DNA of 64,000 bases from Fagopyrum homotropicum (lineage: Eukaryota; Streptophyta; Magnoliopsida; Caryophyllales; Polygonaceae), in the NCBI GenBank assembly GCA_033239125.1, contig BSWB01000004.1, positions 61,751,501 to 61,815,500 of the forward strand, read 5' to 3'. The first letter of the stretch is position 1, and each line of letters opens with the position of its first letter. Positions 22,907 through 33,275 of the stretch are shown here, piece by piece. Made by a program: the position numbers and the translations under genes. The notes beneath the pieces were generated by a model, which saw only the letters and a list, made by a program, of their open reading frames with translations, ran no database searches and was not told where the DNA came from.

Positions 22907-25683
22907 TTACCAACCCATCAGCGTCCTCTTAACTCCATCCACTATCTTCTCCCTTACTTTACCGCTCGCAAAAGGGAGTTCTGGTCGATCAACTAGTCGA
23001 AACCTGTACACTTCCCACTCTCGATCTTCCGTCGACTGCCTTCCGATCTCAGCCTGTACGTCAAATGAAAAAACAAAACAATTTTAAAACTAATCTGAGT
23101 GATTGAGGCCCCTTTTGGTGCAATGCTAGTGTGCTTTGATTGCTTACTGTGAAGATGCATATCCCTAATGATTTTAGAGCGAATGTAACATCAAGAAACA
23201 CCCGGGGCCTTCCTTTTCCTGATAACTCAACTGGGTTGGCAACCAAGAGCTCCGTGTCTGGGCCACGGTCTGTGATGATCACCCGCAAAGAGTGTAGCAT
23301 CTCTTCTTTCAGTCGAGAGCACAGCGTAATTAGAGTTTCTGATTCCACAATTTTGTAGCCGTCAGCCTTCTGGATAAACAAATCCATGTCTCGGCTTCCT
23401 TTTACACTAGGGGAGAATCTTCCATATGTCATCTAGTGAAAGTTGGAATAAGTTTCAGCGCATCAAATGCTTATGTCAAGATCAAAGCATGGAAAAAAAT
23501 AAAGAATTTAAGCTGTTTCTTACCCGCATATTTAAGTCCTTCACTGTCCTTAGAATGTCATATAAGAGACCCTTTTGATCTGCACAGTGTACCTGAAGCA
23601 AGGTATGTGCTGGACTTAACAAGTTATCCACCGTAATTTCTGGTTTGAGAGATTGCTGTGAAGGAGGTTCTCTCGCCAATAAAACGCTCAATATCTCTTC
23701 AGAAATTGCTGGTGAGAAAGACGTCGAGGACTCTTGCTGACCGAACTCAGGACCCGCCAACTCCAGTTCACAGCTGATGCAACTGTCTCCTAGCACTGAG
23801 TCAATCTGTTTGCATGTGTCGTCTCGTCTCTTTTTTGTGTGCAGAAGATCCCTGAGATATTTTGCAAAGCCGGTGTGTAAGAAACAAAAACAAAACATTA
23901 ATAATACAGTGAACCACAAGAGGCAACTCACATGCCATCAGTGATAAAGAAGAGATCCAAAGCCCTTCCATCTGGGTTTGTCATGACTTTCACCCTTTGA
24001 ATAGTTAATTCGAGTTCACAGAGGACCCGCGTAACAGCTGCAATGATATAGCATTAGTAACCATCATACCTTCGTATTGGAACCTACTTTGAAAACTAAA
24101 ACAAGATAATCTTCATTACCATGTAATAGTCCCTTCTCATCAGTGCAGAACAATTTGAGCACATACAAAGAAGGAACGGTCGAACCACTGGGTTGTTGAC
24201 TGATATAGAAGGGAATCAAGCATGACGGGCAAACAGATAAAAGCCGAGTCTCTAAGCTGGACCAGTCAATGGTAACTGAACTGGCGTGTGGAATAACCCA
24301 TAGCATGATGTAGCACCATCTCCCATCAGTTGAAACATCTGCCACTTAGAGAAATCCCTAATGCTCATTAACATATATAGTATAAAATGGTTCTCCAAAT
24401 GATAATTTTTTTGCAGATTTGATTCTTCGGGAAGTACAATTAGATGGATATATCTACACTGAAGTAAGAGGTTGGTCCTAAAGAGGTTTTACACGAGTCC
24501 TTGTATATTAGAAGAAACTCAAAATACTACGAGATTTCATTATGAAAAGAAAGAAAGTGGCATTTTCTATATGCTCTTTACAACTAATTGATTCAAATAT
24601 GGGTATTCTAAGATTATGCATTATTTGCGCTCCAAATTCAACAGTTCTGAACAATACGAGACATCCAGACAAGCTAAGACAATCATAGTCTATGGTCTTG
24701 AATAGGGTACAGGGGTGTAGGTCATGTAATCCATGCATACCCCTTGGCTATGGCTACAAGTTCTAGCCAAGGGGGTATGTATTGGCCGAGTTCTCTCGAA
24801 AAAAGGGGCAAGACTTTGGACAAAAACCTGGCCAGAGTCCAAAGATGTCCAGGTCAAAAGTTAAGGGTGTCTTTGGTACAGCAAGCTGATAAGCACACAA
24901 CAGAAGTAATGAAAATCGGCTAGTTTAAAGCTTATCAGAATAAACAAGCATCAAGAGGTTATATAATCCATATCTCCGTCTGCAATTAAGTTAAAGAACA
25001 TTGATTTTCAGAAATCCCAAAGATTGGACGTTTGTTAACTTATAAAAGAGCACAAGGTTAGAGTACTTACAGTAACTAGCCAATTAATTTTTCAAATGAA
25101 GACAAACAATATAGAACTCAAAGCCAGAACGAAACTCAGCAAATCAATAAGTTAACTAGCCAATTAATTTATATGCTACGGTTATTGTCAATAACCAATA
25201 ATAGTAGCATATAAATTAATCCCAATTGCCAGGAACACAAACCTCCTTTAGTAATTAGAAGCTCAAATCAGGACAAACAATAGAGAGCTCAAAGGTAAAC
25301 AGAAAATCATCAAAACGATAATCAATAGTAGTAGATAATTTGATCCCAATTACAAGGAAACACAAAAATTAGGTGAAAAGAGCAAACCTCCTTTAGTAAT
25401 TAGAAGCTCAAATCAAGACAAGCAATAGAGAGTTAAAGGCAAACAAAAAATCAGCAAACGATAACCAATAGTAGCGGATAAATTGATCCCAATTACAAGG
25501 AAACACAAAATTAGGTGAAAAGAGCAAACCTCCTTTAGTGATTAGAAGGCCAAATTCAAGAATAATCCGGCAAAGATCGCAGCCTAGACCGGCTTTATCA
25601 GGGCAATTAACTGTGATGAGCGAGGGCTCCTCCGGCGCCTTCCCTGTCTTGATGACTACGACGTCGTCCCACGGTATCCCCAT
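22907..25683 (-). CDS. ACR9: ACT domain-repeat protein, ACR9/ACR10-like
   Basis: Six exons by GT/AG junctions that keep one frame: 25683-25530, 24338-24120, 24037-23932, 23851-23524, 23432-23148 and 23053-22907 (stop TAA 22909-22907). The product is 412 residues, about the length of Arabidopsis ACR9. ACT-type units show at residues ~22-50 (VNCPDKAGLGCDLCRI), ~105-140 (LFCTDEKGLLH, then ELTIQRVKVMT) and ~245-270 (HCADQKGLLYDILRT). A fourth, degenerate unit near the C-terminus includes LLVANPVELSGKGRPRVF. The protein ends KRTLMGW, as ACR9 relatives do. ACT domains bind amino acids; ACR proteins are thought to act as amino-acid sensors or regulators, without a catalytic domain. The start MGIPWDD matches the family; no upstream ATG competes. 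All exons are open, so the gene looks intact. ACR9 versus ACR10 was not resolved. Confidence 0.92.
25093..25560. repeat. ~143-bp tandem repeats in intron 1 that duplicate the exon 1 splice donor
   Basis: Units begin CCTCCTTTAGTAATTAG at about 25243 and 25387, and the true exon 1 end reads CCTCCTTTAGTGATTAG at 25529. Each unit continues through CAATAGAGAG, CCAATAGTAG and GATCCCAATTACAAGG to GGTGAAAAGAGCAAA. A more diverged unit occupies 25093-25242. On the coding strand every unit contains ACTAAAGGAGGTTTGCTC, that is, the last bases of exon 1 plus its GT donor. The array thus grew from a segment spanning the exon/intron border. Confidence 0.85.
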
Positions 25684-26044
25684 ATCTCTGAAACTCCTTC
25701 CTCCCTGGGCTAGTAGAAACGCCAAAACGTCGCCGTGCGAAATTTACATCTCGCTCCCTGCCTCTCTTGCTTCTTGCCTATTTCTGCAAGAGTGGGAAGA
25801 GGAAGACAATGGAGTTGTCATACTGTCATCCTCGATGATTCAATGTCGGCCTTAAGCTGGAGGGTGGGGACGGGCCCACTTGCCTACTGTGGTACACGTC
25901 AGAAAATGTATTTGCCCAGTTTTTTAATTTTATTTCCGTTGTTGCGTTCAATCATTCTGAAGCTAAATGCTAAAAAGGTGGGCCCATCTGGAGGATTCCG
26001 CCTAGGTCGTACCGCCTACCTATTTAACCATTTTTAAGGGCCCA
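25684..26044 (-). promoter_or_regulatory. Probable promoter/5' UTR of the ACR9-like gene with three GGGCCCA motifs
   Basis: Upstream of the start codon. GGGCCCA or TGGGCCCA occurs at 25872-25878, 25979-25986 and 26038-26044. TGGGCC/GGCCCA (site II type, bound by TCP factors) is frequent in promoters of broadly expressed plant genes. No TATA box stands out. The transcription start was not determined; the assignment rests on position and motif clustering. Confidence 0.5.
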
Positions 26045-26690
26045 GATTTTTCGTATGTCACTTTGTACGGTCTACATATTTTAATTGCCCTGAACTAACA
26101 AAATGATTTAATTAAAAACATTTTAACCTCACGTATAAAATTCGATCAAAACCATAAAAACCCTAAACAAAAAAAATGAAATACAACTGGAGAAAATTTT
26201 AACCAAAAAACTAGTTTACACTAGTGCTATTTTACACGCAATATTTGTTAACGAAAGTTTAAAATTAAATTGGGATTCCTAACACATTTTATTAGGCAAA
26301 TAAAATTTTATTATATTTTTTATAACCTTCACGGATATTTATTATAATTATCAAAGATTAAATTAGAGTTTAAAATAAAATTTTATTTTAATTAGTAAAA
26401 TTTTAACCGGTTTAAAATTTAGAAAATTAAGATAATATTCAAGAAATTAAAAATTAGGTAACATATTAAATTTACCGTTTAAAAAATAAAAATACAACGA
26501 ATTCCATCCTTTGAATTTAAGTAAATCTTAATTTTATACTCTATCTTTAAACATGCGTGTCACACATCTAATTATTAAACAAAATTTTTAAAAATTCTTA
26601 TAATCGTACAAAGTTACTAAATTCATTTTAAACCAAAAATTCTTATAATTGTACAAGGTTACTAAATCCATTTTAAACCAAAATAGTTTT
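26045..26690. other. AT-rich intergenic DNA with a 45-bp tandem duplication
   Basis: No gene is seen. A 45-bp segment beginning ATTCTTATAAT is repeated at 26594-26638 and 26639-26683 with a few differences. Confidence 0.7.
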
Positions 26691-27430
26691 GTGACAAATT
26701 CATGTAAGTATGCACTTTTTACTTTATTCTAATAATTAATTAGTGTATTATAATAAGACCATATTCTAACAATCCTAGAAAAAGAAAAAAAATTAATCCT
26801 TATAAATTAGACCCTTATCCTAATAAAATCCTAAGAAAAGGAAAAATATAGAAAAAAAAAAAAATATTTCACTTTGTTACCCAACTCAAGTGTGGACCCC
26901 AATATATTAATACCTAATGTAATATCCAATGTAATATTCAAGTTTGATATAAAATATGTTAATACCCAACGTAATACTTAATATGTTAATACGCAACGTA
27001 TCTTAATACCCAAGTATGATACATAATATATCAATACACAACCGTAATACCTAATATATTAATATTCAAGTCTAGTACTCAATATATTAATTCTCAAGTT
27101 TGATACTCAATATGTTAATACCCAACGTAAAAATGTAATACTCAATATGTTAATACTCAAGGTTCATACCTAACGTTGCCTAATTTTAATTACTAAATTA
27201 TCTCTTTCCTTTTTTACTCTTTACGAGATAATTAGTTAATATCTCAATTATCTCTTTCCTTCTTCCTATGATTTCTAAATTATCTTTTTTTTTATTATTT
27301 ATGTAATAATAGTTAATATTTCAATTATCTCTATCCTTCTTCATAGGATAATGAGACCCAAAAAAATAATATTAATTTTTTATAATAATTAAAAATAAAA
27401 GTGCATACTTAGTCTACGTGATAAAATTTG
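26690..27430. repeat. Inverted-repeat element enclosing a minisatellite
   Basis: About 50 bp at 26693-26745 (with AAGTATGCACTTTTTAC) reappear as the reverse complement at 27365-27425 (AAAAGTGCATACTTAG). A shorter continuation, GCATAGTTAGTCTACAT, follows the right arm. Between the arms lies AT-rich DNA with the minisatellite at 26890-27180. The form suggests a non-autonomous DNA transposon or fold-back element. No flanking duplication was fixed. Confidence 0.55.
26890..27180. repeat. Degenerate minisatellite, unit like AATATGTTAATACCCAACGT
   Basis: About ten variants of TATTAATACCCAA / TAATACTCAA, alternating with CGTAATAC or GTTTGATAC, at roughly 20-30 bp spacing. It is too diverged for a fixed unit length. 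Confidence 0.7.
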
Positions 27431-27489
27431 AGAGCATAGTTAGTCTACATAATTAAAAAAAAAGTCAAATTAACTTAGTAAGCATTTTT

Positions 27490-27655
27490 TAGATTTCTCC
27501 CTAGTAACTAGGCTCAGGGTATAAATATGTTTAGTAAATGTACCCCTAATCAAAAATTTTACTTTCCAACTTCAATTTAATGAAAGTGTTAAATTTTAAA
27601 GGGGTACACAAACTTAATAGAAATAGAAAATGACCTATTTAGCCAAATTCTTTCA
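27490..27655. mobile_element. Miniature inverted-repeat element (TACTAGGC...GTACCCC family), copy 1
   Basis: Left arm 27491-27548 (AGTAACTAGGCTC ... TTTAGTAAATGTACCCC) and right arm 27598-27653 (GGGGTACACAAACTTAATAG ... ATTTAGCCAAATTC) are reverse complements with mismatches. Total ~165 bp and no coding capacity. Copy 2 is at 27876-28050. Confidence 0.65.
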
Positions 27656-27709
27656 TCAAAAATGCATTATTAGCTCATTAATTTCAATTTTATTATGTCC
27701 GACTCAATA

Positions 27710-27868
27710 GGTCAATAATCTCACATATCATATACTAAACTTATAAAAACAAATGTTATACACGATTTTAGCCAAAAGACCGAGAAATATATCATTTGTT
27801 TAACCTTCAACTCTGCCATTTGTACAAACTCTCAAACTATCAATTTTACTTGACAAACGACGTGAGAT
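27710..27868 (-). pseudogene. U2 snRNA-like unit 1 (best preserved body)
   Basis: On the minus strand from about 27792 the sequence follows the 5' half of U2 snRNA. The stretch complementary to TTAGCCAAAAGACCGAGAAA (27768-27787) matches the invariant U2 region CTCGGCCTTTTGGCTAA. Downstream, the complement of CTCACATATCATATACTAAAC (27720-27740) follows U2 stem-loop II order. The branch-point-pairing GUAGUA is altered. An Upstream Sequence Element-like word lies at 27858-27868 (ATCTCACGTCG on the minus strand, two differences from RTCCCACATCG), about 66 bp before the start, and the TATA box is degraded. The 3' half of U2 with the Sm site is absent. A pseudogene. Confidence 0.75.
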
Positions 27869-27875
27869 ACTTGGG

Positions 27876-28050
27876 CAATTTTGGTAACTAGGCCTTTTTG
27901 AAAAACTAAAATAGTAACTAGGCTTTTTAATGTTTTAATTAAGTAAATATACCCCAACCTTTTGTATTTATTCTCAAACTCTACACATTCTTCTCTCAAG
28001 GAGTACATTTACTCAACACAAAACTAAAAAAAGCCTAGTAAACCAAATTG
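27876..28050. mobile_element. Miniature inverted-repeat element (TACTAGGC...GTACCCC family), copy 2
   Basis: CAATTTTGGTAACTAGGCC at 27876 pairs with GCCTAGTAAACCAAATTG at 28033-28050. The inner arms carry AAGTAAATATACCCC and GGAGTACATTTACTC. A second internal copy of AGTAACTAGGC sits at 27913-27923. It lies 8 bp beyond the promoter element of U2-like unit 1. Confidence 0.7.
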
Positions 28051-28325
28051 TTTCGAGAGGATACTTTAGTTACTAACTATTTTATAGCTCGTGCTATGCA
28101 TGGGTATTTATTAAAAAATATTTGAAAGTTGTGTATGTTAATAATATAAACAAAAGATTATTGTACATATATGATTGATTTGATATAAGGACAAAAAAGT
28201 TACATTTATTATTTGCAATGTCATGGATATTATATGAAACCGGATATCATAATACAAATAGTTGCTCGAATAAAACTAGTATTATGATTTGTCGATGCTT
28301 ATTCACATACTAGTAGGCAACGACC
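28051..28325. other. AT-rich intergenic DNA
   Basis: No gene, promoter-like cluster or clear repeat is seen between the miniature element and U2-like unit 2. Confidence 0.6.
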
Positions 28326-28329
28326 AACA

Positions 28330-28456
28330 TACCAAAAATTAATCCGATATGAATAAATATTATACTTCTAATAAATGTATGATTTGTTAAATCTTCAAAT
28401 ATTTTATTTATACAAGTTGTCAAAATGTTAATTTTACTTGATAATCGATGTGGGAT
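28330..28456 (-). pseudogene. U2 snRNA-like unit 2 with intact promoter elements
   Basis: The minus-strand promoter reads ATCCCACATCG (28456-28446), an exact plant snRNA Upstream Sequence Element, then GTATAAATAAA (28413-28403), then a start near 28380. Spacings are about 66 and 24 bp, as in RNA polymerase II-type plant snRNA genes. The transcribed part is cut short: it keeps the start and the AAGTATAATATTTATTC segment but lacks the GGCTAAGATC core. Confidence 0.75.
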
Positions 28457-28716
28457 AATTTAGACTCACATATCAATAGATCAATGATCCACCTACCAAA
28501 TATAAACATTAAACCTGATCTTAGTCTAAAGGCCACGTGCATACCACATATTAATTCGATATGAATAAGTATTATACTTGATTTTAGCAAAAAAAAAGAA
28601 GAAGAAAAATGTATGATTGGTTTAATATATATAAACCTTATATTTATACAAATTCTCAAAATAACAATCTTACTTGATAATTGAAGTGAGATAATTTAGA
28701 CTATATATCAACAAGT
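28457..28716 (-). pseudogene. U2 snRNA-like unit 3
   Basis: Start near 28614; TATA box on the minus strand in 28649-28640 (GTATAAATAT); degraded Upstream Sequence Element ATCTCACTTCA at 28692-28682. The body keeps GCTAAAATCAAGTATAATAC (28588-28569), matching U2 GCTAAGATCAAGTGTAGTAT. A further remnant (CCTGATCTTAG, 28516-28526 plus strand) may be part of another copy. LTR E1 begins at 28717. Confidence 0.7.
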
Positions 28717-30584
28717 TGTAACACCCCGAATCCGCGGGACTCGGGATGCTATGGGTTGGGACCTCACAATGGGTCCCGACCCTTAACTTGACAATAATTT
28801 CACCGGATCTTGCAATAAGGCACAAATAAAGGTCAAAACCGAAATACACTTTTATGCAATGTTATGAAACCCGAAAATAAAAGAAAGGAAAGACTTCAGC
28901 CATCCTTACAACAACATCAACATAATATAAAAACACAACACAAGGACTCAAATCCCCCAACTCGGCCTATGATGTACGGAACCCCGACTGTCCACTCCTC
29001 CGGATCACTCGGCCACATTATAACATGCACACCAACTACACCAATTGGTATAAAACGTTAGCTCGCATTCTAGGCATTATAAAGATAATATGGCACAAAC
29101 ACACACATAAGAAAACATAATACACAACAAGCTCATATACATACACATCCGGTTCTTATTCTCTTTTTAGGTTATTCCTTTACTAGTTCCATTCGTTTAA
29201 AGTATTACACGAGAGTCTTATAACTCTCGCCTCTGTCCCCGTATAACCAACAAGAGTGTGGCGGAGCTCAACTCGTATACCATGTGGAGTGGCGAAGAAG
29301 TTCGCCCGTATACCATGTATGGTCGGGTCGTACAAACCTATTAGTCTCCCTCGGGAGCTGGGCAATGATGTCACCGCCCGATAATAATAATAGCAATGGG
29401 CCAAATAATATATATAGTCAAGTAATCCTGATCCGGTTTCATGATCAAAGGCGATAAAACACACACCACCATAATGTATCCAAATAATGCATAAAAGCGG
29501 CTAAGTAAGTCTGAGGACTTACCTCATCTCAAAGCTAACCGAAACCGATATCACTCTCCGAAGGAAAATAACCAAAGCCTGTTCAAGACAAGACACGGTA
29601 ATCAATAACCACTCACACAAGCTAGGAGTCCTTAGACTATTAGTCCTATATGATCTTATTAGGTCATACACTCTCATAATCTAAGATATACTCTTAGTCC
29701 TCATAAACTCAAAAGATCTCAACTATAACCACATGCTAGGATACTTCCATCCTAACTCCGCAATCTCAACAAACACATACTCACAACCTCAACAAAGCTC
29801 ACATGATAACATACACACCTCAATCCTTAGAACGTTCAAATCTTCCTCAAATACTCACCTAAGGTTCCAAGCCACCACTTGGCATTCACTATAAGTTATG
29901 CTAGATCCATCCTAACATGATTCTACCACTAAACGTAACTAGATCGAGTAAGATCATAAGCTCGGGGGAGAGAGTACTCACGTGACGTCAAAAGACGGAA
30001 GGCGATCTATGGATGTCGAGCTTGGATTCGTTAGGCCTTTATCGGGGCGCTTCCGGACCTAAAACCAAAGCTAAGAAAATTTAGCTTTTACGCTAAATTT
30101 GAACGGAATATATAACGTATATAAATCTAAGGTAAAACTCGTTTTCAAAAGCCGACGTAAAAATCCGTGAATAATCCTTCTAGGACACAATATGAATTCT
30201 AAAACACTTGGTCATAAAACCGCAATTACAACTTGAACCGTAAACCCGAATTTAAACCAATAAGGGCATAAAATTTAGCATTTCAATTATAAAAATATTC
30301 CCGTAATCAAATTCAAGGTTCAAACCGCTAATCCATTTTCCGGGGCAAAATATACCGCTTCAAAACTATGGTTCATAATCCGTAATTAAATCTCCGGGCC
30401 ATAAATATGGAATTCAATAAACTTAGGCCAATTCCCGAAAATAACTTTGGGCCAAATCTGTAATTTATTCACAAGGGCAAATCTGCACATTTCCAAAACA
30501 CAGGGCCAAACTTGCAAATATATATATCAGCAGGGCATAATTGTTCCTTTTCAAAAATCTGGGTAGAAACTGCAATTACAAATG

Positions 30585-33275
30585 TAATAGCTAGGATTTC
30601 CGAATTCTAATTAATGTTGATTAACTTAATCGTTGATAGTAATTGACATATAACTCGCGAAGATTTTGCAAGTGATCCCACCGTTTTGTTCCTAGCGTAA
30701 TTTTGAACGTTTGAAGAAATTTTTACTTTTTCCCCCAGGTAATTATTTTTACCCTCCGGTGTTGTTTGGAGCATTTGGGAGCTCCAATTAATAAAAATGC
30801 AATTGAGAGAATTGATCTGGACATCGGATATGTCCTAGATATGAAATAACATGGAGAGGCAAAACGGCCAAAAGAGTCGCTATTTCGTTTCTTAACGGTT
30901 AAGAAAGACGGCTTAGGAATACACGTTTTCCGAGGCAGTTGTGGAATAATTATCCCTACAATATTTCAAAATTTATTATTCCAATCTCGAGAAGTTTGGA
31001 GAAGAAGGTTCGTCCCGCCTTTGGATCGGTGAAAGGATAATTATCGGCTTTGCTAAAGGATAATTATCGACTTCACTATAAATAGCGGAAAATCCTTTAT
31101 TAATTCATTTCCTTTCACCTTTCATCGTAAAAGCTCTGATTTCTCTCAACCTTCAAACTCAGATCTACTCTCCGTTTCTAATCCGATTTCAATTCTGTTT
31201 GAGTTTCTGGATTCCTGTCTTTATTCTCTTCATATCGGTACCGAGTTTCCGCATTTTCGAGTAGATGAAGAGCTGGTCGAGCATATATGTCACCAGGCAG
31301 GTTCCGTCGCTCAGATTCCGGTGAATTTGATGATGTCCATGTGATACGCCCCAACCAAAGGATCCAACGATGCAAGACAAACGAAAAACTAAAGAAAACA
31401 TACACATGTGTTTTGGATTTGTGATAATTGAAAATAAAGTACAAGATATGTATTGCTAGAGCTTCAAGCATCTCACCATCCACTCTACAATACTCGCATC
31501 AACTCTCACAAGCCTCTCACCTATGAGAACTAATGCCTTCGCCCTCGCATCTCACAAAGGCAACCCACCCGGCATCTCACCAAGGAGGAGGTTTCGGCAT
31601 CTCACCAAAAACCAAGTAACCAAATTGTTTTCCAAATATTATCACTCTCACTTATTTTTCTATGAACCAAGCAAGCCTTTAAATAGGGAAAATAAGGCTA
31701 GCTAAAAGTTCAAAAACAAGGCCAAAAGTCATAATAAATTATAGGCCTTAAAGATCCACATAATGAGGCATTGGTTTGGGACTCTTCACATCATGACCAT
31801 AAATCCGGTTGTTGGAAGAACTGAAATTAAGACCCATCTCTTGGACGAATCTGCTCTTGAAGTCTTCATCAATATTGTAGCCCTTGAAATCGTCTTTCCA
31901 ACAAATATTTACGGACCTTCATTAGATAAATGTAGCATTTGTTATGACCAAAATACTGAAGGGTAGAATTAAAGTGAAGCCGTTTGATTTGGTTTCCCGG
32001 ATCACATCACCATGCGTAGCCTGCGTCGTTGTGATTCCGAATCTTCTTTCAGATCGTCAATCGGGTTAGTAACGAATAAGTTATGAATTTATTCGTTTTC
32101 CGTACTGCGATTTGGCCTAAATTGACTTTAGGCTTGTCAAAATGGATAATTAGAAATTCCAATATGGTCGTTGTATTATTCTAGTGAGTATGGGTAGTTT
32201 GTTTGATGAAATCTGATGACAGGTGGGTTTAGAAATTGCATGCGGGCAAAACGTTATTCTGTGAAATTTAATTAATTAATTAAAGGTTAATTAATTAAAT
32301 TAGGATTAGAATTGAGATTGTGGAATGTTGATTAGATACTACCTTGAGATTTGAGGAATTGTAAGTTATGTTGAAATATTGAGGTTTAGTTGGTTGTGAG
32401 GCTTATAGATTGATTAGGAACCTTATTGATCCCTTGGGTCTAGGTGTGACCTTTTTGATTGATAGGAGTATTGATATCTCCTTCTGCCTTGTTATTAGGC
32501 AGTGTCCCTCTCAGGATTGGAGGTTGATCGTGGTTGTGATTGTACGAGGTTGAGGTAAGTCCGTAGGACTTACTTAGCTATCATCCCTATATTGGGTGTT
32601 TGCATGAGTGGTGTGTGTGTTATATGTTTGCTATGATAGCATGAGATGTCGTTTATACCGACCTATGTTTTATTGATTGCCCCATTGCGTGGATGTGATA
32701 ACCTTTCCCTTTCATCCCGCCGTGGAGTTTGGGAGGTTCTCTGATGTCAAGCCAAACTGACTTTATAGGAAGGGCGCAATCCACTCCCATAGGGTACACG
32801 GATTGTGTGACCGATACTCGTACAACTGGCTATCAGGCTCAGAGGCAAGGATGTATCGGTCCTCGTGTCACATATTTTCATCTATCTATATATATATGAC
32901 TTGAGTGAATAACTGTTATATAAAGATGATAAATAGGTGAATGTGTGATAGCATGTTGATGTGTTTATCTTTCAATGATTGTGTTTGTACTTATGCATTA
33001 CCTTATATATGTATGGTTATTCAATGGTTTATTACCATGTTGTAGATGCCCTATAGGATAGGCGAGTTGTTGAGTGATCTGACAGGGTGACAAGCTGAGG
33101 ACTCTTGTACATTAGGTGGTTATGGTTTTGGAGATATTTTATATACCTCCTGCGTGAAGATGATGTTTTGTATACCTCCTGTGTGAGGGCGATGTTTTAT
33201 GTTCGGCTATGACCTTCTATACCTTTTGATGTACAATTTTGTGTATTTGTTTTATACCTTTTGATGTACAGTTTT
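30585..33275 (+). mobile_element. LTR A2, relative of LTR A, truncated at its 3' end
   Basis: Probably starts TGTAATAGCTAGG at 30585. From about 32395 on it closely follows LTR A (5620-6039 plus 7763-8100 plus 20510-20560): CCCTTGGGTCTAGGTGTGAC, the AAGTCCGTAGGACTTACTTAGC block, GATGTATCGGTCCTCGTGTC and CCTCCTGTGTGAG. It stops short of the LTR end near 33275, about 150-180 bp early. Upstream of 32395 it does not resemble LTR A. A TATA-like CTATAAATA lies at 31076-31084. Interrupted by F (31342-32009). Confidence 0.65.
31342..32009 (+). mobile_element. Solo LTR F
   Basis: 668 bp, starting TGATACGCCCC and ending CACATCA, flanked by an exact CCATG duplication (31337-31341 and 32010-32014). Short direct repeats of GCATCTCACCAA-like words occur at 31545-31610. 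The terminus equals that of element C's LTR (TGATACGCCCCC), but the interiors differ. Strand is given by analogy with C. No gene. Confidence 0.8.

Noticed and set aside
25684..25725. N-terminal extension (AFLLAQGG...) of the ACR9-like protein
   Set aside because: It would start at TTG; the family start MGIP.DD lies at 25683.
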